This document shows positions 22,450-33,314 of a DNA stretch of 64,000 bases, in pieces; position 1 is the first letter of the stretch; each line of letters opens with the position of its first letter. The notes below the pieces were generated by a model that saw nothing but the letters and a program-made list of their open reading frames with translations, was not told the DNA's origin and made no database searches. The stretch is taken from assembly GCA_037157565.1 (NCBI GenBank), contig JAZHRO010000013.1, positions 76,129,501-76,193,500 on the forward strand, written 5' to 3'. This DNA comes from Thalassia testudinum. Lineage: Eukaryota; Streptophyta; Magnoliopsida; Alismatales; Hydrocharitaceae. Both the position numbers and the translations under genes were made by a program.

Positions 22450-23313
22450 GATGATGGATGGAGAATCAGGTTCAGATGAATCGGAAGAGATATCAATAGA
22501 ATTGGGTTGTTGCACAAACAAAGAGGTCGAGGCTTGGCCTTGACGTGAATGAATGACTCAAGGATGGCCTTAGAGACCTCCTCCCGAACATTCATCGATG
22601 GAGTAGATGAGAGGTAAAATGTGATGGACCCAATCAAGACATCTAAAAATTTTGAATGACTATAGAGGTTCGGGGCAGATGATACCCCTTAATCAGAAAG
22701 TCGTCTACCTGAGAATTACCTGGGCAGCTAGAGAGGGAGAGTCCTGCAAAGACCCTTACACGGTAGAGCGTCCCCACGGGTTATAGGGTTTCCCCCACCT
22801 GACCTCTCTTGTCACTGATATTCCAGGTAGACCAAAATGGGGACTTGACCTCTTAAGTCTACCATTTTTAATTAAGAGCAAGGGTGCTTTTGAATTTCAC
22901 TTGAACTTTAAGATGTGTTGAGTGCAAAAGTGACCTAATTTGAAAATTAGTTGACCCACAAGGTGGGTCAACTTCACCTGTGGTGAAGTTGTGATAACCC
23001 TAGATACCTTAAGCTTTATGTAGGTGCACAAATCCGGATTTCTTGTCCAAATAAGATGTTTCAACTCAGGCAACTTGATGAATTATCTACGGATAGAATG
23101 CAAGTACCCCTAATTGATTCCTTTTCCTTTTATCCTTTTCAGAATGAGGGTCTTAAGAGAGAGAGTGGTTAGAACTTACCTGGCCCTGGCGTGTTTACTG
23201 TGCAGTTGATCTTCCTTGAATGTATCCCTCCAGAAACAACCACGGCAAAGGAGATATAACAAGTTAGAATCTGAATAAGGAATTGTAATAAAGAGTTCTA
23301 AATTACTCGTTGC
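22450..23313 (-). other. Untranslated leader between primer site and Athila gag
   Basis: On the minus strand this is the region between primer site and gag start. It holds an 87-codon frame at 22374-22637 that partly overlaps the gag start in another frame and has no recognised motif. The direct words GACCCACAAGGTGGGTC near 22950 form a short inverted repeat. Nothing else is seen. Confidence 0.5.
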
Positions 23314-23331
23314 TCCCCGGCAACGGCACCA
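23314..23331 (-). other. Primer binding site (tRNA-Asp type) of the minus-strand Athila
   Basis: On the minus strand the sequence is TGGTGCCGTTGCCGGGGA, one base different from the complement of the 3' end of plant tRNA-Asp (TGGCGCCGTTGCCGGGGA). It lies three bases after the LTR end, as in Athila elements. Confidence 0.88.
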
Positions 23332-23334
23332 AAA

Positions 23335-25976
23335 TGCTTGCGCGCTAAATCGGTGTTTAAGATTGTCGTGTTGTAGCATAGCCAAAATAATGCTTAAACA
23401 AATAAATTTTATTACTCAAAAGAGGTTTCGAGGTTGAACACAGGGAGAAATATGGAATTTGAAGCTCAAGATCGCAATTTAAATCAAGAATAAATATTGC
23501 AATAAAAGTAATGTCAGAATCAATTTAAAATGGTGATTTAAATCACCAATTACTCCTCACAAATAACACTTAAATCAATGTCTCAAATATATGCAATCAA
23601 AGTATCAAACGTCTTAAGTAGCCCTGTTCTACAATGCTAAGATTTTTCTTCTTCTTTCTCTTCTCTTGTCTTTTTCTTTTGCTTCTCGTCTGTGGCTTCT
23701 TCTTCTTTTTCTTTTCTGTTTTTTCTACTACGGCTCCCTCTTCTCTTCTTCTTCTTCTGTTTAGCCTCTTCACACAAGGAGGGGGGCTTCTATAATTGGC
23801 TAAGTGTTGCCAATACTTTCTACAGCAAAACCCTCCCCCTTCCCCCCGCACGCTCTCTCCACTCTTTCTCCACTTAGGTCACGCTCTCCCAGAGCCTCCA
23901 ACAATACCGGGTATACAGTTAATCAGACCTAAAGTGAACCTGGGACTAGGGCTGCGGGTGTGGGTCGCAGCCGAGGAGTGCTTAGGGTTAGGCGGGTTAT
24001 CAGGCGCACCAGGTCCGCAGGGTCAGAGTCGCGGACGAGGCGCGTGAGGCGTGCGTGCGCGGACCTCACCCCTTGTGCGTGTGAGGCGATAAGCCTCTAG
24101 CAGAAATTCAATTTATGCCCTGGCGGGCGCTCTTCAGCAACCGATGTGGGATTAAACCATGCCCCTTTCCTTCGCGTAGCAGCAGCAAGGAGGATCCTTC
24201 CAATTAAGGCCTGGGACGTAGTCAATGCTCCCAATTGACTACCTGCTCCTTTGCCTGGGTGTACTTCGCTTCACCTGGGGCGTGTCCTTGGTGCTAAAGC
24301 TTCACGAACACGGCTGAAGCTTGCTTGAGCATGCTTCATTAACGGTGGTTGGAAGTTGGAACCTGAAAACATGAACACGGCCTCACGGCCACATTAGAAG
24401 AGCTCAGGGAATGAAACTGTGGTGGTAGCGTAGCGTGCAAGTGGATGTGGAGGCCTGTCGACCTCATAGATTGTGTGTGAGAGTGCGTGAGTTGGGGGGG
24501 GGGGGGTGGTGATAGAGGCCAATCCCCTCAATTACCTGAGGGGTCTCGATCAATGAGTCGATACATTGGTGAGGAGCTTGGAAGCGGTGCAGTTGAGCGA
24601 GTGTGGAAGCCGCTAGGGCTCATCGAAGGTCTGCTAGTGATGTGGAAGATGAAGTCGCGGAGGGCGTGTTGGCGGTTGAAACGAAGTTGCGGATGTTTGA
24701 AAACGAAGAGTGCAAGATGAAGAGACATTTAGGAGAGGAGGCAGATGAAGGGGAGCGGAGTTGGCACCGGTTGAGGTATGGCCGGCGCCAGAGATGAAGC
24801 TGCTCTGATGAGAGGTGGACGGCGAGGATGAATGAGATGGGGGCGCCGATAGGTGCTGTGCAACGCGGAGGAAGGCAAGGAGGAAGAGTTTGCTGCTGGT
24901 ATTGCAGTAGACGACGAGGGGAGGCAAGGAGAGTTGTTGGACCTTGAAGAGCAAATTGGCCGGAGGAAGAGAGAGGAATTTAAGGGTTTCTCTGGTCGAA
25001 TTTAAGCTTGAAAGGATTGGGCAGGCCTTGGGAGTCTTTATATAGGTATGAGGGGGTCGATTAGAGCTTCGAAGCCAAGCTTTCAAGCTTGGAAGGTCGC
25101 TGGAGTTGGAAACCCAAATTTCTCATGCGTTTGCATGGGAAATTGGGAAAGTTTGAAGCACAAGATCGGTCTGATTGAAAGAGGATTTTAATAGGAATCT
25201 TCGATTCAATTTTGAGGATGTTTCATTAATCAATCAAGGTGGAATCCTCGATTGATTGTCACTGGAGTTATAGGATTAGGAGTTCTGTGCAGTGGGGATC
25301 TTTTTGTCAGGACGATGAAAAAGTTAGGGTCCTATTTGAAAAGTTTTTGAAAGTTAAGGGTAGAAATGTAATTAAATAAGATCAATTTGTAAACTAGGTC
25401 AAGACAAATTTATTTTAGGTCCAAATTTTGGCACAAATCTAATTTGGACTCAAGGAATCCAATGATGAAGTTGGATTTTGGTTTTGATCATGTTTGACTG
25501 GGTAATTTATGCAAAAACTCAAATTAGGATAAATATTTGTTTGTGACTCTGTTCTGGGTCAAAATGGATTCTGATGGTCAAATTGAAGATTCCAAACCCT
25601 ATAGAATATTTTTCTATGAATTTTAGAGGATTTAGGTGAATTTTATCCTGATCAGAACCTCAATTACTTAAGCAGATCTGTTTTTAGGGTTTCAAAAGTC
25701 ATTTAATTCTTAAAATACGCGCAAACTCTTTTCTATCCATCTTAACCCACTTGTTATCATTTAAGACCATTTGACCTTCATTCAACCCCTGAGAAAACCC
25801 GTGGTTGTACTGCATTCATGATAAGCTGGTAAAATTATAGTTTTAACCCTAGTTTCTTATTTTTCCTTCCGATGATTATATAATGACTTGTGACTCTCTA
25901 GTGGTTATGTAGGAGCATTTACTGACTTAGTTTGGTCAAAATGAGGTGGTTATGACTCATGATGGTGTTCCCATCA
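23335..25976 (-). repeat. Athila-type LTR, 2642 bp (copy L3, with primer site and PPT)
   Basis: On the minus strand it starts TGATGGGAACACCATCATGA and ends CGCGCAAGCA, directly before the tRNA-Asp primer site. Upstream on the minus strand a purine-rich tract (AAAAGTTAGGCATGGGAG) closely resembles the one before the LTR at 35681. It therefore serves both as 3' LTR to the pol remnant at 27060-30264 and as 5' LTR to the gag at 20990-22449. Its first 700 bp align with L1 and L2. A 13-base G run lies at 24494-24506, and the TATA-like CTATATAAAG is near 25040 (minus). Confidence 0.88.
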
Positions 25977-27059
25977 TACTCCCATGCCTAACTTTTGCTA
26001 GTCCTTTTGCAAAATTTCGAGATATTAACTTTGATTCTTGACCATAAAACTTTTGATGCTTAAAACTTTGATATGTGCTTCCTTTTGTATATTAAGTTAG
26101 AATGCCAATAGTATTCTTAGAGGCACTCAAGTAACAACCAAGATCCGGATCTGACCAGCTCTAGCCTTAGTCTACTGCGAAGGTTTCTAAGGCCCACAGG
26201 AATTAACCTAAGGTTCATTAAACTCCGCGATTAAAGCACCTATACTTGCAACATGCTTTAGCCTAGGTTCAGTTTGCAGTTCATTTTTGTTAGAGAGATA
26301 TAGAGGAATTTTTCTTTATTTTTGGAGAGTTTTCTTTTCTTTTTATATCTAGCTTCGGATTAGCTTTACAACACTGTCTGTATCGGATTCCTTGTCCTCA
26401 CCATCAATCCTCGTAGGATCCCTAGCAATCGATGCTTCGAGATAGCATCGCCCATGGCAACCCCCAGAACTCTGGCTTTCGAGATAATCCCGCCCATGGC
26501 GTTCTGTGGCTAAATCCAGATCCTTGCAATCGACATTTTAAGATAATGCCGCCCATGGCATCTGAAGCAACACAGGGTGCTTACATGCCCCCGGTAGGAT
26601 AGGTAAATATCCTAGGAGACAAGAACCGAGGAGACAATATGTTATTGCGCATCTTCGAGGGGAATTTCCCGCCTCTCCTCGCTGGGAACTCGTTCAAATC
26701 AACTTGTGTTGATCAGCCGCTCCTAATCTAGGTAACTTTTTCAGAACAAGTTTAACGCATTTGCATGATTTTGAAACTTAGGCACACTGAACCAGACTGT
26801 GTGTGGATTGGGGTACTTAGGCTACCGAGTTTCGCTTACATCATTCATTAGTATAGGTGTTAGGTGGGTGAATGGGTCGGGGTGACTTGTTGCGGACGAT
26901 TTCAAGCTCGGGTACGGGTACCAGAGGTGGAGTCGGCTGTTCTAACGGATGAACCTTAAAGTGCAATATAAGTTCAGCATAAGATGTCTTAGGTAGGGTT
27001 TCAGGTTTTTCAAAATGACGGGTTGCCTTCCGTTAAGCGCTGAGTTTAACGCCGTCAGC
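25977..27059 (-). other. Athila 3' non-coding region with three imperfect tandem repeats
   Basis: Just after the pol end on the minus strand comes the conserved post-pol stretch of Athila elements (GCGCTTAACGGAAGGCAACC, about 27020-27040). Further along, a motif ending GCCCATGGC is repeated three times on the plus strand: 26431-26459, 26476-26501 and 26534-26560, each containing (T/A)CGAGATA or AAGATAA. The end next to the LTR has the purine-rich tract. No protein frame is supported. Confidence 0.65.
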
Positions 27060-27235
27060 CGGACGCAATGAGCTCAAGGAGAATGGAGGGTAAAAGATAT
27101 CTCAACCAAATTTGTATCTGTGAGTTCAATGAACGGTTTGAGTCACTTACCGTTCACAACAAAAGGTTCCGAATCGTGGCTGCGCTGATTGATTTCGACA
27201 ACACCATTTCTAAAGATTTTTCGGACAAGGTAGGG
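27060..27235 (-). pseudogene. Athila pol 3' end (integrase C-terminus), distal piece
   Basis: On the minus strand: VRKIFRNGVVEINQ, then SEPFVVNGK and LKPFIELT, the extreme C-terminus of Athila-type integrase. It continues from the piece at 29952-30264 once the solo LTR and one TAGGG copy are removed (KWIGPY then LVRKIFRNG). One stop lies within it (after VVNGK). The comparable text in the other Athila pol here is at 33150-33314. Confidence 0.82.
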
Positions 27236-29946
27236 TGTAACGACCCGATCCCGAGTCCCTACGAGACACGAGAACCGGACTGACTCGACTAATCACAAGA
27301 CCTAGTCGTCCAACGAGGAAGTAACCAAAAGAGCAGTAAAATAAACTGCATTCAGCATGAATATAACTAACAGTAAGAAAGTACAGCAGTAAGGAGAGAA
27401 ACCACTACAGTATATGCCACCACAACAGTAGAACAACATTCATAACATAATATGAACTGCAGGTAAAGAAAAGTACAGCGGAAACAAGAACTACTCACTA
27501 CAGTGGAACAAAAAGAGGTACAACAGAACAGTGGTAACTCTACTGGACCCTACTCGACCCAGCGTCCTCTACAGCCGCTGACCCTGGCTGCTGAACACCT
27601 GGTCCTGAAAGGTAACGAGTGTAACACGTCAGCAGAACGCTGAGTAGAGTGGAAACTAAAACTAAAGAAAACAGTAGAGTGTACAGTAGGTGTCACGTTC
27701 TGTTACTTTCTTTATTTATGTCTTTCACTTGTCTCACGATTTCAATTAATCCTCAGATCCTTTACTTGATCTCGAATGTTCCTCATGGGAACGATCTTGA
27801 TTGCAGTCTTTTCCAAAAAGTAGAAGTAGCACGTGGTGCTCTCCTGGCCGGGAGAGTCCCCCGTGGTAATCCTACTCTCAGTCAACCACCCCAAGGTCAC
27901 GGACAGGCGTAACGGTGACTACGGCACGTGCGATAAACGCACAGGTAGCTAACCCGCACTGGCACGCGGTCAGTCGTTTCCGTTAACGGGTGCGCCCAAA
28001 GCACAGCACGGAACCAGTACAGGGCAGAGCCCTCTCAGTAACAGGGGTCCAACCCCTCCACAGTAACCAAACAGGGGCCTTGCACCTCCACAGTCCGCGC
28101 ACCCTCGCCTGACTACCCTGGTTTGCCCAGTGGGCCTAACAAGTCAGTGTAGGAGGCTAGCAGAACCCCGGGGCCCGTGGGGTAGCTAGTACCTCCCTAC
28201 ACTAGTAGCTCTCCTCGGTACTACGTACACGAGGGCCAGCAAGTCGGTACAAAGTGGCCAGTCCTAACCCCGGGTCCCTGGGGCGACTGGCTCCGCTCTG
28301 CACTAAACAGGTACAGGTACTTCCCTTGGTACTACGTACCCAAGAGACAGCACTCTACCACGTCTTTCTTTCTCAGTTCCATTCCTTTCTCTTTCCAGGA
28401 GTTCCACTCCTAATTCCCCGTAGGGTTCCAGTTCTTTTAACTCAGCACATTCAGGTTTCACCTTTCAAGTTTCACATTCATACATCCCATATTCCCAGAC
28501 ATGCTCATTTATTCATAACAGGCAGTTGTTAAACCAATTTACAGGTAGCTATTATTTCCTTTCCACATTTTCCAAGACTGCAATTATTCATATATTCCAC
28601 TAGTTCTTCCCATCCTAGGATTCATGCCATACCCTAGGATCTATTATACAATCTAGTTTTCCAGCCCTAGGATTCATGCAACACCCTAGGATCTACCATT
28701 CATTCTAGTTTCTCATTCCTAAGATTCATGCAATGTCCTAGGTTCTATTTATGGTTCATAATTAACAGATTATACTAATAAACTTAAAAGCCACTCTACC
28801 GGTTACAACAGGAGTACTGGGGGCATGGTCGGGAATCCCACGTGCCTCCGCAACCCCCGAGACTGCAATGGAACCGGGTCCTATCACAAGGATCAAACAC
28901 AAGGAGTTTCTCAAAACAGTACATAGCTACTGTAGACGGGTAGAGGATTTAATTCCGAAAAGAACGCAACTCGAAACGTGGAAAACGGGACCCGAATGGG
29001 CCCTAAACGGGTCGAAAACGACGAAAAAGTGCAAAATCAGACATCTAGAACTTCTTCCAGACGTCTTAAAAAGGTGGATCAGGGATTACCTTGCTCTGCG
29101 TGGGCTCTCAGACGTCCAGAAGCCTGCGGGGGCGTCTGGCCTAGTTCCCAAACGTTCGATGGTCACCCCGGACGTCTGGATGTCGCTCCCGTCGTCTGGT
29201 GCTACTGCCAGACGTCTGATTCGCGTTGGGTGGAGAATCACCGAACCTGCGCGTACCCATCTCTCTCTCTCAGTATGGTCACTCGAAGAAAACGAAGAAG
29301 ACGGAAATAACTCACCTTTCAGACGTCTGGATAGTCTTCCAGACGTCGTTCCCGTCGTCTGGATAGAAGCCCAGACGTTTGATTCTGGAAAAGTTTCCAG
29401 AACCAGGGCGCGACTCGCCCTCCGCTCGCGACGCCCGACCGCGCCGCGTCTCGTCCGCCTGCTGCTCAAACTGTAGCAGTACCCCCCTCGCATCGCTCCG
29501 CGCTCGCTGCGCCCCCCGCTGGCCGGCCCTAGCAGCCCTGGCGAGCTCGTCCTCACGGCCGAGCACCTCTTCCACGCGCAGCACCTCCTCCCACGCTCAC
29601 TGCGGCTGTCGGTGCCGCCGCTCACTCGCGCTCGCTCTTGGGCACTGGCTGGAAGGAGAAGAGGAAGGGGGCAGAGGTGACGGGAGTGAGGGAGAGGGCG
29701 TGGCCTTTTAAGGCCGCGCAAGGAGGAGAGAGAGAGTGGGCAGGGTGGGTCTGCGGCCGCAGGAGAGAGGGAAAAAGAGAGGGAGAGAGAGAGTACGCCG
29801 GTCTGCACGCTCAGGCGCGCAGACGAAACACGCGTGCCAAAAATAACCGATTCCCAGACGTCTGGAAGTGGTTCCAGACGTCGGGTCAAACGTCTGGGCC
29901 ACTTCCCAGACGTCTTAAAAGACGTCTGAAGCACGCGTTCGTAACA
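27236..29946 (-). mobile_element. Tekay-type solo LTR, 2711 bp, inverted, target duplication TAGGG
   Basis: On the plus strand it starts TGTAACGACCCGATC and ends GCGTTCGTAACA. TAGGG is present at 27231-27235 and at 29947-29951, a perfect 5-bp duplication. It is the same length and almost the same sequence as 17567-20277, in opposite orientation. For example the 92-residue shadow frame at 28254-28532 differs in one residue from that at 18980-19258. It sits inside the C-terminal integrase coding region of the minus-strand Athila and is younger than it. Confidence 0.94.
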
Positions 29947-29951
29947 TAGGG

Positions 29952-30264
29952 TCCAATCCATTTTGATATGAGTTTTCCTGAGAGCAATTTGAGTTTGACA
30001 TCAAAGAGTAGGACTTTTTTTACCAGGGAAAAAGATTTTTTTGGATTTGTGCTTGTCTTGAAAGGCCTTAGCCTGCTCTTTGTAAATTCGCGAGTACTCA
30101 TACGTGTCGTGGTATAATTCATTGATCTCACTCATTTGAAGCTTTCTGTGGGTTCCTGCCTTAGAAAGATTAAGATTGCAGTTCCGTATTGCCCAATAGG
30201 CTTTATGCTCCAATTCCATGGGGAGGTGACATGCCTTCCCGTATAGTAATCTGAAGGGAGACAT
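29952..30264 (-). pseudogene. Athila integrase C-terminal region, proximal piece
   Basis: On the minus strand: [20 protein letters not shown], then [19 protein letters not shown], ending KWIGPY at the solo LTR. This is the end of the integrase core and start of the C-terminal domain of an Athila-type pol. Its upstream part (RT, RNase H, integrase core) is missing: at 30265 it is joined to filler sequence and then to another Athila pol in the opposite orientation. Confidence 0.87.
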
Positions 30265-30296
30265 GCCTTCCCGTACACTAATCCCGTACACTAATC
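30265..30296. other. Filler DNA at an inverted junction of two Athila pol genes
   Basis: GCCTTCCCGTACACTAATC (30265-30283) is a near copy of GCCTTCCCGTATAGTAATC at 30233-30251, and CCGTACACTAATC follows again at 30284-30296. Left of it a pol reads leftward, right of it a pol reads rightward, each missing its 5' part. Short templated duplications at a breakpoint fit repair by end joining with template switching. Confidence 0.7.
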
Positions 30297-31493
30297 AAGA
30301 AGAATCCCATAGTGATTCACTATGCTAGTAAGACACTAAATGATGCACAAAAAAATTATACAGTTACTGAGAAAGAGTTGCTAGCGATAATATTTGGATT
30401 GGAAAAGTTCAGATCTTACTTCCTCAGGTCTTGAATCATTGTGTACTCTGATCATTCCATGATCAAACACCTTCTATTGAAGGACACGAAACCTATGTTG
30501 ATCAGCTAGATCTTACTTTTGTAAGAATTTGACCTAGAAATTCGTGACAAGACAGGAAACAGAATGTCGTTGTCAACCACCTTTCCCACCTTCCCTTTGA
30601 GAGCATCGAGACAACTCCTCCAATCACCAACACTTTACTAATGAGCATCTTTTAACTATCTCTACTGATCTTCCTTGGTACGCCAACATCATTAACTATT
30701 TGGTTACACATCAATTCCCATTCGATTGGGACTGGAATCACAAATCACGACTCAAATCAAAAGCCAAATTCTATTTCTGGGAAGATCTGTATTTGTTTCG
30801 ACTTTATAATGATCAAATCATCAGGCGTTGTGTATCTTCTTATGAGATTGTCTCTATCCTCTCCTTTTGTCATGACCAGGTTTGTGGCGGTCATTTTTTG
30901 GGACATAAAACCGTTGCGAAAGTTTTGCAAAGCGGATTTTATTGGTCCACTCTTTCTGCGAGTACACAGACATATTGTAAGGCATGTAGTTGTTGTCAAA
31001 CTCTTGGTATCATGTCACGCAGAGACATGATGCCTCTAAACCCGATTATTATCTGTGAAATCTTTGACATTTAGGACATAGATTTTATGGGTCTGTTGCC
31101 GTCTTCTTCTGGCTTCGAGTACATTTTACTCGTTGTCGATTATGCTTCTCGTTGGATCGAGCCGTACCCACACGCACAAATGATCATAGAGTTGTCATTC
31201 CTTTTGTTCAAAGTCATATCATCTCTCGCTTTGGGATACCACGCGCTATCATTTTTGACAGGGAATCCCTGTGTAACAACGCCCAATTTAGGAATCTACT
31301 TGGAAAATAATGTCACATCGTATTGCTATACCTTATCATCCCCAAACTAATGGACAAATCGAGGTCTCTAACCAGGAGATCAAGAAGATTCTTCAAATGA
31401 CAATTTGACCTGATAAGAAGGACTGGTCTTCTCGATTAGACGAGGCTTTGTTTGCTTATAGGACCTCCCAAAAGACACCCATAGGCATGTCAC
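30297..31493 (+). pseudogene. Athila pol: RNase H and integrase core
   Basis: The frame opens in the RNase H ([61 protein letters not shown]). It continues through a zinc-binding region (FCHDQVCGGHFLGH, then YCKACSCCQ) into the integrase core: DIDFMG with the first catalytic Asp, LLVVDYASRWIEPYP, FDRESLCNNAQF for the second Asp in another frame, and HPQTNGQIEVSNQEIKKIL for Glu. Stops and at least three frameshifts are present. Protease, RT and gag are absent; the sequence begins at the filler junction. The 3' end is interrupted by a DNA transposon at TPIGM-S. Confidence 0.88.
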
Positions 31494-32849
31494 TAGAGGT
31501 GTTCAAAAATCCCGGTAATCTTGGGTACCCAACTCGACCCATCATTTTTTATCCTATTAGGTCGAGTATTCATTTATAAAATATGGGTTGGGTACCCATT
31601 AAACATGGCCGTTACTTCTCAAGTCTCTGTTTGGGTACCCATCAAGACATCCACTGGTACCCATTAACTAACCCGTCATATGACCCGTCCATGATCCATC
31701 CATATTGTCAATCTCGTAACCCAATTAAGCCAACTTGCGACCCCCCTTTCCTCAGCTCTCACTATGCTCACAGCTCAATCTCGACCCATTGGCCATTACA
31801 ACCCTTATCCCTTCAGGCAGATCGGGGAGAGGGGGCTACTAGCGGGGGGCGAGGGTCAAGAGGTGGAGGAGGAGGTTGCGTCGTAGTTGACGTCGATGGG
31901 GGTGACATCGAGGGTCCCCAGGCTGATGGATCTAAACTCGATCCAGCTTGCAAGGTCGTGGACGTGGTCAAGCTCGGGGGCGAGGAGGCGCTTGAGGTCA
32001 CGGAGCTCGAACCGAGAGTAGGCAAAGATGTGGAATGTGATGTGGCCACCGAAGAGGGTCTCGCCATGATGGCTTTAATACTTTATTCTCTCCCTCGATC
32101 CTTCAATGCAACAAATCCCTTCTTCGCTATCCTCGGTCACACACGCTTTCTCGACAACGCGTGATGCCCGTGCACCGTTTCCCATCAACACTAGTGCGTA
32201 TATAGCTCGATAGTCGTGCGCAATCCCCCCAACCTCATCTCAAAGACATTGTTACATACTTAAACTTTCCATTTTCTTTAAAAAAAAGAAAGAAATGACT
32301 ATTACTATAAATAGTGGTCATCAAGATTTATTGATATGAGATCTATTTTTATTATTTATAATTTATTTATTTCTTTCTTTTATAATTTATTTTATTTTTT
32401 TATCCTTTTTTATTATTTATTTATTATTTATTATTTATTTATTTTATTTATTATTTATTATCTATTATTTTTTATTTTAAAATTTACTTTTATTTAATAA
32501 CATTTTTCTTGTTAAATTTATATTATAAAGTTATTTTTTTATATATTTTAAAATGTTTTTATATATTTATAAATGTATTTTATCATTTTAATGAATATTG
32601 TCATATGTATTTTTATTTGTTTATAATTTTTTTAAAATTATATTTCATGTCTTTAAATTTTTATATTTTAGCTAAATTCATTAATCGGGTACCCAACGAG
32701 TACCTATGACCCAGTTTAACACAATTTGATATCATATCTATTGGATTTCCGTTTGAATGGGTCGGTTCGAGTTATGATCCACTTGAGATTGGGTCAGGTC
32801 GGGTCAAGTGGAAATGAGGTGGATACCTGACCCACGAACACCTCTACAA
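31494..32849. mobile_element. hAT-like non-autonomous DNA transposon, target duplication CATGTCAC
   Basis: CATGTCAC flanks both sides (31486-31493 and 32850-32857), an 8-bp duplication as made by hAT transposases. The ends are TAGAGGTGTTC (31494-31504) and its reverse complement GAACACCTCTA (32836-32846), followed by three extra bases. Subterminal GGGTACCC and GGTCGGGT words recur near both ends, also a hAT trait. Inside are a GC-rich tract (31800-32070) and a TTATTTA-rich tract (32340-32660). No transposase frame is present; the 193-codon frame at 31583-32164 has no recognised motif. It lies inside an Athila integrase. Confidence 0.88.
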
Positions 32850-33314
32850 CATGTCACCATAAAGACTTGTTTATGGAAGCCCTACCATCTTCTCGTAGAA
32901 GTTGAACACAAAGCCTATTGGGCAATTAAAGTCTGTAATCTTGACCTCGCGAAGGTTGGTGATCTCCGTAGGTTGCAACTCAATGAACTTGAGGAACTCC
33001 GAAATGATTTCTATAAGAGTTCTAAGTTGTATAAGGAAAAGTTGAAAGCCTTCCATGATAAACACATTTCCTGTAAGTTTTTCGCACCTGGTCAGAAGGT
33101 GTTAATCTTTGATGCCCAGTTGAAACTCTTCCCTTGCAAACTAAGATCCAAATGGACAGGTCCATTTGAAGTCACTAGAGTCTTCGATAATGGAGTTATC
33201 GAAATCACTAAACTCAACAAGAATCAACCCTTCAAAGTCAATGGTCAACATCTCAAACCTTATCTTGAAACACACGTTTTGGGTTTTGTTGGAGACTATT
33301 ATACGCTCCATTAA
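32850..33314 (+). pseudogene. Athila pol 3' end (integrase C-terminus)
   Basis: It continues the integrase after the hAT insertion: [107 protein letters not shown]. It is an intact frame of 150 codons to the natural stop at 33312. With the inserted element and one CATGTCAC removed, it joins the upstream part without loss. It is about half identical by eye to the minus-strand copy at 27060-30264, so the two are different Athila lineages. Confidence 0.9.

Noticed and set aside
17567..29946. The two 2711-bp LTRs as the two ends of one retrotransposon
   Set aside because: They are inverted, not direct, and each has its own different 5-bp target duplication.
29086..29961. 291-codon minus-strand frame
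   Set aside because: It runs out of the solo LTR into unrelated flanking integrase sequence and is a compositional shadow of LTR U3.
31583..32164. 193-codon protein in the hAT-like element
   Set aside because: No transposase motif (no hAT dimerisation or zinc finger) and a mixed composition that follows the GC-rich core.
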